A model generated the notes under the pieces. That model saw nothing but the letters and a program-made list of their open reading frames with translations, searched no databases and was not told the DNA's origin. The position numbers and the translations under genes are program-made. From UTCHB3 sp964625575 (GTDB lineage Bacteria > Bacteroidota > Ignavibacteria > Ignavibacteriales > Ignavibacteriaceae), in the NCBI GenBank assembly GCA_964625575.1, contig CAZVBQ010000012.1, positions 28,440 through 92,439 of the forward strand: a stretch of DNA of 64,000 bases, in the 5' to 3' direction. This document shows positions 18,165 through 26,090 of the stretch, one piece after another. The first letter of the stretch is position 1, and every line of letters begins with the position of its first letter.

Positions 18165-18874
18165 TAGAACAACTCAGGATCCTTTTCCAAGGAAGTAATG
18201 ATTCTTAGATCAGTTCTCTTCAAAAAGGCATAAACTTTCTCTATTGAACTATCACCGAAGCCTCTTATCTTTTGAAGATCCATCATATTTCGCAAAGAAT
18301 TGGACTGTAATGCTTGTTCCAATTTCTTTGCTTCAGTGGATCGTAAACCAATAATCTCAACGAAATCCCTCGACCGAAACCTCGCTGTGACTTCTGAAAA
18401 GCGATCGAACAGGTTATCAACAGCACTCGGATCGTAATGATAAATTTCAACCTCCAAGCTTGATAAGCCCTCGAGATAACCATACATTACTGTTTTCACA
18501 TCTTTCCATTCCATACCCCCGGATTCAGTCCCAAGTTTTGGAAACGCGATCGATGTGATCCCTTTTTCGTCATATGTTTCTGCGAATTTACGAAGACCTT
18601 TTTCGATATAATCCATCTTTGAAGGGAATTTCCAATAATTCTTCGTAGGAAAGTTTAAGATCCAGGGAGTTGACTTTTTGTAGAGTTGAAGAACTCCGGG
18701 TTTCATAAGCTTTTGGTCACAGAACTCTTTATACTTTTCAAACATTTCGGGAAAACGGTTTTTAAACTCCAAGGCGATACCCCTCCCCATCACGCCTTCA
18801 CAATTGACCGTATTCACAATAACTTGTGAAGTGGTATTAAAAATATTGCCGTGAACTTCAACAATTCTTGCCAT
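18164..18874 (-). CDS. darG: DarG-like macrodomain antitoxin
   Basis: 236 residues. Residues 1-150 are a macrodomain: VHGNIFNTT, IVNTVNCEGVMGRGIALEFK, NFPTKNYW with Lys78 at the place of the DarG catalytic lysine, and AFPKLGTESGGMEW. Such enzymes remove ADP-ribose from thymidine in DNA and neutralise DarT. The C-terminal part contains a helix-hairpin-helix-like stretch (LQKIRGFGDSSIEKVYAFL), which may bind DNA or the toxin. It lies between two DarT-like genes, 40 bp after one and overlapping the other by one base, so a single antitoxin may serve two toxins. Confidence 0.9.
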   Translation of the reverse strand: MARIVEVHGNIFNTTSQVIVNTVNCEGVMGRGIALEFKNRFPEMFEKYKEFCDQKLMKPGVLQLYKKSTPWILNFPTKNYWKFPSKMDYIEKGLRKFAETYDEKGITSIAFPKLGTESGGMEWKDVKTVMYGYLEGLSSLEVEIYHYDPSAVDNLFDRFSEVTARFRSRDFVEIIGLRSTEAKKLEQALQSNSLRNMMDLQKIRGFGDSSIEKVYAFLKRTDLRIITSLEKDPELF

Positions 18875-18914
18875 TTAATTCTCAATTCAATTCGAAAAAG
18901 TGTTTTTAGTAAGT

Positions 18915-19544
18915 CTAGAAATAGAATTCCTTCCTAACAACAAAATTGATATTATAACCTTCACCTGCTTTTCTTGCGTATCCTAAAGAATAGTTATTAT
19001 TAGATACTATCTCTCCGATATCCGTCAGGGGAACAGATCTTGGAATTAAAACCTCCGCACAACGCTTCCGCTTACCATCCTGAAAACCATTCCAGTAATC
19101 TGCCTTCAAAACTTGCCAGTCAAGTGAAGCCAGAAAAGTAGCAGAGTCTGAGAACTTGGTATAATCACTGGCTGCATTTCCATCGGTAATCAAAAATGAT
19201 CTGTTTAGTAATTTCATTGGTTTTACGCCAATCAAGAGTATGTCATTCTGTTCACTCTTTCGAACATACAACATGGGATTCTTGGGATTGATATAGAATG
19301 GGACATAGTCATGAAGAGACTTGTTGTAGAATGGATCCTTTCGGGTTCGTCTGTCATTAACATCATGATCCGATATATCGACCCTGACAATTCCTTTGTT
19401 GTGGGCATAATTGTGACTCAGGAGCCCATATTTGAAAATATTGAAGATATTCTTCTTGTGTGTCATATGGTAAAAGTAGGAAATACCCGAATACACAGCC
19501 AACGAACCAACATCTCCTAAAAACTTCAGAAAACCGCCCGGCAT
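18915..19544 (-). CDS. darT: DarT-like ADP-ribosyltransferase toxin (copy 2)
   Basis: 209 residues, same family as the gene at 17517-18164 but diverged. It keeps the canonical N-terminal FYHMTHKKNIFNI with His29, the VNDRR pair (Arg65-Arg66), HDYVPFYINPKNPMLYVRK, ITDGNAAS at 119-126 and KRKRCAE with Glu164 as the likely catalytic residue. This is the more canonical copy. Shared motifs with sequence differences elsewhere suggest an old duplication or separate acquisition, not a recent tandem copy. It precedes darG by 40 bp and follows a Zn-ribbon gene by 49 bp. Confidence 0.88.
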   Translation of the reverse strand: MPGGFLKFLGDVGSLAVYSGISYFYHMTHKKNIFNIFKYGLLSHNYAHNKGIVRVDISDHDVNDRRTRKDPFYNKSLHDYVPFYINPKNPMLYVRKSEQNDILLIGVKPMKLLNRSFLITDGNAASDYTKFSDSATFLASLDWQVLKADYWNGFQDGKRKRCAEVLIPRSVPLTDIGEIVSNNNYSLGYARKAGEGYNINFVVRKEFYF

Positions 19545-19593
19545 ATTAACTCCAATTATGATTTACAATTTTTGTTTAATTCAATTGTTCTGA

Positions 19594-20061
19594 TCAGAAA
19601 CTATCCAGAAAGTTATCAAACAGATTGCTGTGTTCTGTTTTAATCTTATCATATGCCTTTGAACTGATATAGTATACTGCCTGAAGGTAGTCGTCATAAA
19701 TATCTTCTCTAATCATCCACTTCTTCGTCTCCGCTAAATGCTCGATAGTTGAATAATTGAATGCGTAGTTCTTGGTGAAGTAACGACGAAAGTACTTGTC
19801 GATCAACTCAAATTGGGAGTAATCAACCAGTCCCACTAAATGTTTGCAGCAATTTATCTCATATCGGTAATATTCTCCGGTTTCATCTCCATCCTCATCC
19901 AATCTAGCCCTAAATTCAATTTCATTCTGGGAGCCGCAATATGGACACTCAGTATATGTTCTTAAATCTTCATCATTTTCTTCGTCTTCATCTTCACAGC
20001 TATCTTCATCCGGATCATAATAATCCGCAGCGCTGCTAAACCAATATTTGATCATTTTCAC
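19594..20061 (-). CDS. Acidic protein with zinc-ribbon motif
   Basis: 155 residues, not recognised. Residues about 15-35 are an extreme acidic run (Asp/Glu), followed by CPYCGS and a later CCKH, a probable zinc ribbon. The C-terminal half is helical and rich in Tyr and charged residues. An acidic N-terminus could mimic DNA, though that is speculation. Fourth gene of the leftward operon, 27 bp after the double zinc-finger gene and 49 bp before DarT copy 2. Confidence 0.7.
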   Translation of the reverse strand: MKMIKYWFSSAADYYDPDEDSCEDEDEENDEDLRTYTECPYCGSQNEIEFRARLDEDGDETGEYYRYEINCCKHLVGLVDYSQFELIDKYFRRYFTKNYAFNYSTIEHLAETKKWMIREDIYDDYLQAVYYISSKAYDKIKTEHSNLFDNFLDSF

Positions 20062-20088
20062 CTCCTGTTGAGTCCGAGTATTTATTGT

Positions 20089-21006
20089 TTATAAAATTCC
20101 TCTACCCGTTTTACTTTCGAGCAGACTTGCTAATTGTGCACCGGATTTGAGTTTCATAACATAGTTACAACCGGTTTTTTGATCATTCCACAACGGGCAA
20201 CCTAAAAAATATTGATCCAATAAACCGATAGCTCCCCGTTTTTCCCGTAGAACAAGCTCCGAGCCATGGATAGGACATGAATAAATATCAACCGGCTCAT
20301 TCTTCAGCTCCGACACCCTCTTACTGATCGATTTTTGGGAACTTGGCACCATAACTACGCTATTAAAATCATCCGCAGTCATTTGAAATTCTTCTCTATT
20401 GACTTTGGTAAAAAGATTAAAATCAGCACTTGTAAAGGGCAATGTACGGTGGCATGTATTTTCATAGAAACCTGTACATCCCCAGAAAAGGTCCCCCAAA
20501 CCTGCGTGTGATTTGCCAATTCGCCATTGAACCTGCATGGGCCTTTTACACTGAGGACACAGTTTATTAGATACGGTTTGCCCAACATGAAATTGAAGAA
20601 TATGAACCTTACTATCATCAATAACCACATCATCAAAATCAGATGAGTTTTCGGCGATTTCTTTAGCAGTCCCAATTTCGTTGATCGAACTCTTCTCATC
20701 GATCATTTGTCGTCTTTTCTCGTAAAGCTCATCCAATTGATGGTTCTCATACGGCGATAATTTGCCATTATATTTAAGCTTGCTCTCAAGATCAATTATC
20801 ATCCCATTTATGTTTTCAAGTGTACTATTGATATCTCTCTTGGCACTATCCAAATTTTTAATTTTATAATCGTTGTATGCGTCTCTGGCTACAGCAACAA
20901 ATTTTGCCACCTTTGCCCCGACATATGCAGCAACTGTGCCGGCGGCATAGACAGCTGCTTCAACAAATACGCCTGCTGTTTTTAACAAGTTACTAAAGAA
21001 TCCCAT
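20089..21006 (-). CDS. Membrane-associated protein with two topoisomerase-type zinc fingers
   Basis: 305 residues, not assigned to a known system. Residues about 8-45 are an Ala/Val-rich hydrophobic or amphipathic stretch (FVEAAVYAAGTVAAYVGAKV), a likely membrane anchor. A coiled-coil-like region spans about 50-120. Two C4-type fingers of the topoisomerase I C-terminal kind follow: CPQCKRPM...FWGCTGFYENTC and CPIHGSEL...FLGCPLWNDQKTGC. These fingers bind single-stranded DNA in topoisomerases. Its start overlaps the nuclease-like gene by 14 bp. A membrane anchor plus ssDNA-binding fingers is unusual and suggests action on incoming DNA. Confidence 0.75.
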   Translation of the reverse strand: MGFFSNLLKTAGVFVEAAVYAAGTVAAYVGAKVAKFVAVARDAYNDYKIKNLDSAKRDINSTLENINGMIIDLESKLKYNGKLSPYENHQLDELYEKRRQMIDEKSSINEIGTAKEIAENSSDFDDVVIDDSKVHILQFHVGQTVSNKLCPQCKRPMQVQWRIGKSHAGLGDLFWGCTGFYENTCHRTLPFTSADFNLFTKVNREEFQMTADDFNSVVMVPSSQKSISKRVSELKNEPVDIYSCPIHGSELVLREKRGAIGLLDQYFLGCPLWNDQKTGCNYVMKLKSGAQLASLLESKTGRGIL

Positions 21007-22003
21007 TTTGATGTCCCATTTTCATTTGTTGATACTTAACCATGGTTCGTAAATTGGCAATATGACTTCCCAAAGTCTCGGAGATGTCCCGCATGCCCAT
21101 CTTAGTGCGATAATAAATACCTGCCAAAAAAGCAGCCGGAATCCCAAGAAATCCGCCCCCAAGAGCAATCACTAACGCACCCACCCCCGAGGAAAATATC
21201 GATCGTCCAAATCGCTCACTTCCATTTTTAATCCCTACTTCAATTGATTGTTTATTAGTCGCAATCTTGTAGCCCTCGATTGCTAAAATTATTGATAAAG
21301 GGGTCAATGGGTGGAAAGAATGAAGGAACTTGTCGACTACCCCCGGATCGGCATTATCAATAGTAGTAGAAACTGCGTCTGTAAGTTCATGATCAGATAT
21401 ATCTGAATCGATAATCATTAAATTATCGTTCGATAGTGCATTAGCAACTTCATCCGTTGTCAGTATTTTAATATCCGGATATTTACTGAGAGCTTCAGTG
21501 ATGTATGAGAGACTTTCAGTCGCCTTTAACTGAAGATAATCAGAAACATTCCCATCTGGATCTTCAATTACGATATCCCATCCAGGTTGATTCATCTTTT
21601 CGGCAATCGTTGCAGTGAAACCATTTGGTAGGGCAATTCCACCAACACTTTCACCCGCATTTAATTTTTCTGCCACAAGCAGTTCAAAATACTTTCCCTT
21701 TGCTGAATTGATGACACCTAAAAGTTGTTCATCAGAGTATTCCTGAAGGTTGTTAGGATCAAAATTGGGATTTGTCATTTCGATGGCTTTAATCGCGAGA
21801 GGGTCTTGGGGGTTGTCTAAAAAATGGTAGGTCAGATTTGCCGATGCTATTAGGCTATCGACAAGTCGCTCTTTTCGCAGACGGAGGAATTTGTCATAAA
21901 TTTCACGAAAGTTCGCAAGTGTAGCCGGTTCCTCCAAAAAGTACTTTTTTCTCAATCTAAGTAAGTTGGATTTGATTGAATCCGGAATAAGGAGTTCCAC
22001 CAA
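20993..22003 (-). CDS. Putative PD-(D/E)XK nuclease-like protein with membrane anchor
   Basis: 336 residues, not a family I can name. Residues about 100-165 carry a nuclease-like pattern: Glu107 (GKYFELLVAEKL), Asp143 (GWDIVIEDPD) and Gln158-x-Lys160 (YLQLKATES), i.e. E...D...QxK, as in restriction-endonuclease-like folds. Residues about 265-310 form a glycine-rich hydrophobic segment (SGVGALVIALGGGFLGIPAA), a probable membrane hairpin, similar in style to the anchor of the next protein. The pairing of a nuclease core with an anchor suggests cell-envelope DNA cleavage, but the catalytic reading is inference. Confidence 0.65.
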   Translation of the reverse strand: MVELLIPDSIKSNLLRLRKKYFLEEPATLANFREIYDKFLRLRKERLVDSLIASANLTYHFLDNPQDPLAIKAIEMTNPNFDPNNLQEYSDEQLLGVINSAKGKYFELLVAEKLNAGESVGGIALPNGFTATIAEKMNQPGWDIVIEDPDGNVSDYLQLKATESLSYITEALSKYPDIKILTTDEVANALSNDNLMIIDSDISDHELTDAVSTTIDNADPGVVDKFLHSFHPLTPLSIILAIEGYKIATNKQSIEVGIKNGSERFGRSIFSSGVGALVIALGGGFLGIPAAFLAGIYYRTKMGMRDISETLGSHIANLRTMVKYQQMKMGHQNGIL

Positions 22004-22027
22004 TAAATCCCTCGATAGTTTCTTTGT

Positions 22028-22282
22028 TTATTGGTTCTTAATATTATTTTCGAGCAATTTAGACATTTCAATCTGAAGAATTTTAACACTTCTTTTCAAC
22101 GATTCAATCTCATCCCTCAGCGAGGATATTTCGAATTTATAATTCTCCTTATCTTCGAGTAATGAGTTCTGGAGCGTTGTGACTTCAGTATCGATTCCAG
22201 AAAGAATTTCTGCGACCATAAGATGGTATTCATTCAACTGATTTTTTACACCTTCAATCGTTACTTCAGAGAAAGAGGCCAT
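22028..22282 (-). CDS. Small coiled-coil protein, first gene of the DarTG operon
   Basis: 84 residues, not recognised. Heptad-like from about residue 10 to 78 (LQNSLLEDKENYKFEISSL, LRDEIESLKRSVKILQIEMS), with no other motif. It precedes the nuclease-like gene by 24 bp. Most likely an oligomerisation or sensor subunit. The 210-bp region upstream is shared with the divergent Hsp70-like operon. Confidence 0.65.
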   Translation of the reverse strand: MASFSEVTIEGVKNQLNEYHLMVAEILSGIDTEVTTLQNSLLEDKENYKFEISSLRDEIESLKRSVKILQIEMSKLLENNIKNQ

Positions 22283-22492
22283 GTCCTATCCTTAAAATTA
22301 TATTCCTTTCCTAAATATAAAATAAAATCATAAAAATTCCAACGATTCTCTTATTTAGATGTTATTGGTCAATAAATTGTAGATCGAAAGCAAAAAACAA
22401 TTTCGCTTGGCACTAATTTTTTACTAAATTAGAGGGTTGTATTTCGGTCCACATAAATGGCGCCTATTCAAAAATAAAGATTTTGACTTGAC

Positions 22493-24898
22493 ATGAACGG
22501 AGAATTACTACTACGGAATTTTTTTCCAAATAATCACGACTTTGGGGCTTTAAGCACGCTTCTATCCCAATCAACTTATGTTGGTATTGATTTCGGTACA
22601 TCAACTACTGTAGTCAGCTTTGCTAAGATTGATGAACAAGGGAAATTTCTATCTACGGAAGTCATGCCATTGAAGCAACCGACAATAGATGGGGGTTTCA
22701 TTGAGGATCATATTGTCCCATCTGTTCTTGCTTGGTATAATGATACACTATTTTGGGGGAAAGATGCAAAAAAACTGAAAACCAAACTCTCTCCTGGAAA
22801 AAATGTTTGGTCGTCATTTAAAATGAACCTGGGTGTTGATGAAGGACCTGTCTATTTCAATTCCGAACTGGCAAAAGGGCTTAATAATGTCCAAATTCTT
22901 AATCCCATTGATGTCACCAAGCATTTTTTCACTCTTCTGCGTAAAGCTATCGATCAATTTATTAGCGAAAATAAACTACCTTCGAGAATAAAATACTGCA
23001 TTACAGTTCCTGCTTCGTTTGAGTCGAATCAACGAAACGATTTAAAAAAAGCTCTGGAATTCGCCGGAATCCACACTGATGAGAAATATTTTATAGACGA
23101 GCCTAACTCGGCTTTTATTTCATTTATCTCTGACTCCTTCGCATCCACTTCAGATGTTTTTTTTGTACCTCCAAGTACACCAATCGATATACTGGTGTTT
23201 GATTTTGGAGCAGGAACTTGTGATGTTACAATATTGGAGATTCTAAATACTAATGGCAAACTGACCTCAAGAAACCTAAGTATCTCAAAATTTGAGGCAT
23301 TGGGTGGCGATGATGTAGATCGCCAAATAGTTGAAAAACATCTTTATCCGCAGTTTCTTGAACAAAATAACATTCATAAGAATGAGATAAAATCACCTCA
23401 ATATCTCAAGAGTATTCTACCGAAACTCCAGTCTGTAGCAGAATTGATAAAAATTAATTTGTGTCATAATGTGTCAGCGAACATGATAGGACACGAATTA
23501 CCCAAACTTGCGCTCTCCAATGAGAAGGTTGAAAAAAAAGGTTCCATTAATTTTCATCTAATGCGAGAATCCAAGTCTTTGATCAACCCATCATTAACCT
23601 ACAAATCATTTTCAGATTTAGTGTTAAAGCTGTTTGATAATGGGTACAGTAATCTCGCCGGTCAAACCATCAGTATTAAATCAATCTTGAATCAAGCCTT
23701 AACAAAGGCGGGGATAAAGCATGAACTGATTGATATCGTGTTACTAATCGGGGGGAGCTCAAAAAATCCTTATATTCAGCGGGAGTTGCGAAGGTTCTTC
23801 CCTGAGGCTGAGATTGCAATCCCGCGTGATCTCCAGGCTCATGTTTCTCAGGGTGCAGCACTGAACGCGCTAATGATTCATGGCTTGGGAGTCGATATCC
23901 TAACACCCATCATTAGCGAGCCAATATTTATTATTTTAGGTGATCAACGGGTTAAAACAATTGTAACAGCCGGAACAGCAATCCCTTCTCTTAAGATTAA
24001 ATCTGGTTCTCTCTATCCAAATCGTGATGGTCAAGAAGATATTGAGATTCCAATATGCGTCTCAAATGTAGATAAAATTTTAACAATTTTGAGAATCAAA
24101 GGTCATTTTAAAAGAAACGAGGAGATACTGGTCGAATGCGATATTACTCACGATAAGCTATTGCATTTTCGAGCCATTCTGGGGAATCTTGTAGTTGAAT
24201 CAGAGCCACTAAATCCACTGGCTAATGCTGCACTTTCAACAGAGCAACTGGTAGAAAAAAAGATCCGTAAAAAGCTCAATGAGTCAGCTTTGAGAAATAA
24301 CGGTGTTCCGAGTGTTAAACTATTGGAAGAGTTGGCACGACATTATGCTGATACGAAACAACACTTAAAAGCCGCCGAGTTATTTGAGTCAATCTACGAA
24401 CTGACTAAGTCACCTGAAACATGTAACTACATTTGTTACCATTACTCGTTCGCCGGTAGAATGGAAAAACAAATCGAATGGGCGAAGAAAGCATACGAAC
24501 TACAGCCATCGGGTGTTAATGCCTTTAATTATGCCTTAATAGTAAATAAAAAGACAGAAACAGAACTTTATCATCAATTGATGCGGGAAGCAATTAATAA
24601 TGGAGTTGATATCGCGAAGGTTATTTATGGAGAATATCTAAAAAACAACGACAATCCTGAGGGACAAACCCTACTACAAGATGCCTTTGAAGACTTGTAT
24701 GCCAGATATAAGGGAAGTTACCTCCATGAAAGCTCTTATCGAACATTAATTAGAGTGTCGGAATTACTAGAAAAATTTGATGTCAGTCGGGAAGTATTGA
24801 GCTCATTAAATGAAAAAGAGAAAAATCAGTCTAATATTTGGTTCAACAAAGACAACCTCCTTATTGACACAACTACTGCGATAATAAAAGGAGACTAA
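22493..24898 (+). CDS. Hsp70/DnaK-like ATPase with TPR-like C-terminal tail
   Basis: 801 residues. Actin-fold ATPase motifs are phosphate-1 GIDFGTSTT (31-39), the substrate-proximal ITVPASFESNQR segment, phosphate-2 VFDFGAGTCDV (about 235-246) and adenosine LIGGSSKNPYI (about 418-428). A reduced beta-rich substrate-like region follows. From about 610 the DnaK lid is replaced by helical repeats of TPR type (HYADTKQHLKAAELFESIYE, then AKKAYELQPSGVNAFNYAL). It is therefore not the housekeeping DnaK. It starts an operon with an SF1 helicase (3-bp gap) and an unknown protein. It probably acts as an ATP-driven switch or remodelling factor. Confidence 0.88.
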   Translation: MNGELLLRNFFPNNHDFGALSTLLSQSTYVGIDFGTSTTVVSFAKIDEQGKFLSTEVMPLKQPTIDGGFIEDHIVPSVLAWYNDTLFWGKDAKKLKTKLSPGKNVWSSFKMNLGVDEGPVYFNSELAKGLNNVQILNPIDVTKHFFTLLRKAIDQFISENKLPSRIKYCITVPASFESNQRNDLKKALEFAGIHTDEKYFIDEPNSAFISFISDSFASTSDVFFVPPSTPIDILVFDFGAGTCDVTILEILNTNGKLTSRNLSISKFEALGGDDVDRQIVEKHLYPQFLEQNNIHKNEIKSPQYLKSILPKLQSVAELIKINLCHNVSANMIGHELPKLALSNEKVEKKGSINFHLMRESKSLINPSLTYKSFSDLVLKLFDNGYSNLAGQTISIKSILNQALTKAGIKHELIDIVLLIGGSSKNPYIQRELRRFFPEAEIAIPRDLQAHVSQGAALNALMIHGLGVDILTPIISEPIFIILGDQRVKTIVTAGTAIPSLKIKSGSLYPNRDGQEDIEIPICVSNVDKILTILRIKGHFKRNEEILVECDITHDKLLHFRAILGNLVVESEPLNPLANAALSTEQLVEKKIRKKLNESALRNNGVPSVKLLEELARHYADTKQHLKAAELFESIYELTKSPETCNYICYHYSFAGRMEKQIEWAKKAYELQPSGVNAFNYALIVNKKTETELYHQLMREAINNGVDIAKVIYGEYLKNNDNPEGQTLLQDAFEDLYARYKGSYLHESSYRTLIRVSELLEKFDVSREVLSSLNEKEKNQSNIWFNKDNLLIDTTTAIIKGD

Positions 24899-24901
24899 TA
24901 T

Positions 24902-26071
24902 ATGTCATCATGGTTTGTTCCAACAACCAGACTGGATTCCGAGCAGTTGGGTATCCTTTCTGAGTATAGATCTAATTCGTTTCAGAATCTGTGGATTTCT
25001 GGTTATGCCGGGAGCGGAAAATCTGTAATCCTGGTCCATTTACTGTTACTGGAAAAAGAAAAGAACCCGCGTTCGAGAGTGGCTGTAGTCGTATATACTC
25101 ATGCGTTAATTGACCTTCTAAAAACTGGGATTCCTGAGAGTTACAAAGGGACTCCGGTCATAACCTATCATGAATTCATGAGAAATTCAACAAGCTACGA
25201 CTTAATATTGGTCGACGAAATTCAAGATTTCCCACTGAATGTCGTCTATGAACTTAAAAACAGAAGCAAGAAGGTTATCATTGCGGGTGATACAAATCAG
25301 TCTATCTACTCTGATGTATGCCCGGCAGCTACAACGAAATCGTTGCTAAGCGCATCAGAAAAGAGATTAGCTTACATCCATCGAATAAGTCGAAATATTA
25401 GAAGTATCGCTTCGTACTTTTGCTATGACCGTGGAGGCTTCAATGCCGCATCGATGGGTAAAATGGTTGAACTTGTTCCTCGATTGGTGAGAGCCGAAAG
25501 CTATGATCAGGAATTGCGATGGCTGTGGAACACGGCGAAGGAATACGCTAATGCAAGTTATGCTCCAGTTATTTTAATCCCGAACCATAAAGCCATCAAG
25601 AAATTTCTTAGCCACCTGTGCGAACTGGAAGGAGTTCCAGATTCAATTCTGGATGTTGCTGGCAGAAGAGACGAACAGTATTTTCAGATTAACCAAGAAT
25701 TTGAGAATTTCGGGATTCCGATCCAATATCTTGGCAATGGTGCTGGTTCATTCGATTATGGTCAGAGCCGGTCTCTTGTTACTGTGATGACCTATCATAG
25801 TGCAAAAGGACTTGATTTCAAAGCCGTTTTCATTCCATTTCTGACAAACGATTTGATCATCTATGCCGGAGACCAAGTAAAACCGTCGACACTATTCTTC
25901 GTTGCTCTTACTAGAAGTAGAGAGCAATTATTTTTATCTTATCATTCAAACAGCAAACATGACTTACTCCGTCAGATACCCGACAATCTTTTTCATCAAT
26001 TAATGGCAGGTGACGAGCTGAAAAAAGATAAATCGAGAGAGCCATTTGACGAAGTTGACGATATATTTTAG
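24902..26071 (+). CDS. SF1 (UvrD-like) helicase/ATPase, short form
   Basis: 389 residues. Walker A GYAGSGKS (34-41), Walker B ILVDEIQDF (about 100-108), AGDTNQSIYS (motif III), MTYHSAKGLDFKAVFIP (motif V) and FFVALTRSREQLFLSYHS (motif VI) are all present. The length is much below UvrD/Rep (about 700), because the 1B/2B accessory subdomains are missing; this resembles the minimal UvrD-like proteins linked to other effectors. It lies 3 bp after the Hsp70-like gene and 19 bp before the third gene, so the three products probably work together on DNA or RNA. Confidence 0.9.
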   Translation: MSSWFVPTTRLDSEQLGILSEYRSNSFQNLWISGYAGSGKSVILVHLLLLEKEKNPRSRVAVVVYTHALIDLLKTGIPESYKGTPVITYHEFMRNSTSYDLILVDEIQDFPLNVVYELKNRSKKVIIAGDTNQSIYSDVCPAATTKSLLSASEKRLAYIHRISRNIRSIASYFCYDRGGFNAASMGKMVELVPRLVRAESYDQELRWLWNTAKEYANASYAPVILIPNHKAIKKFLSHLCELEGVPDSILDVAGRRDEQYFQINQEFENFGIPIQYLGNGAGSFDYGQSRSLVTVMTYHSAKGLDFKAVFIPFLTNDLIIYAGDQVKPSTLFFVALTRSREQLFLSYHSNSKHDLLRQIPDNLFHQLMAGDELKKDKSREPFDEVDDIF

Positions 26072-26090
26072 AATTCAATAGGATCCTGCA

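Noticed and set aside
22408..22424. TGGCAC-N5-TTTTA upstream of the Hsp70-like gene as a sigma54 promoter
   Set aside because: Only the -24 half fits; the -12 half lacks the essential G and the spacing match is uninformative in A+T-rich DNA.
22493..24898. Housekeeping DnaK
   Set aside because: The C-terminal lid is replaced by TPR-like repeats, no grpE/dnaJ is adjacent and the ATPase motifs are diverged.
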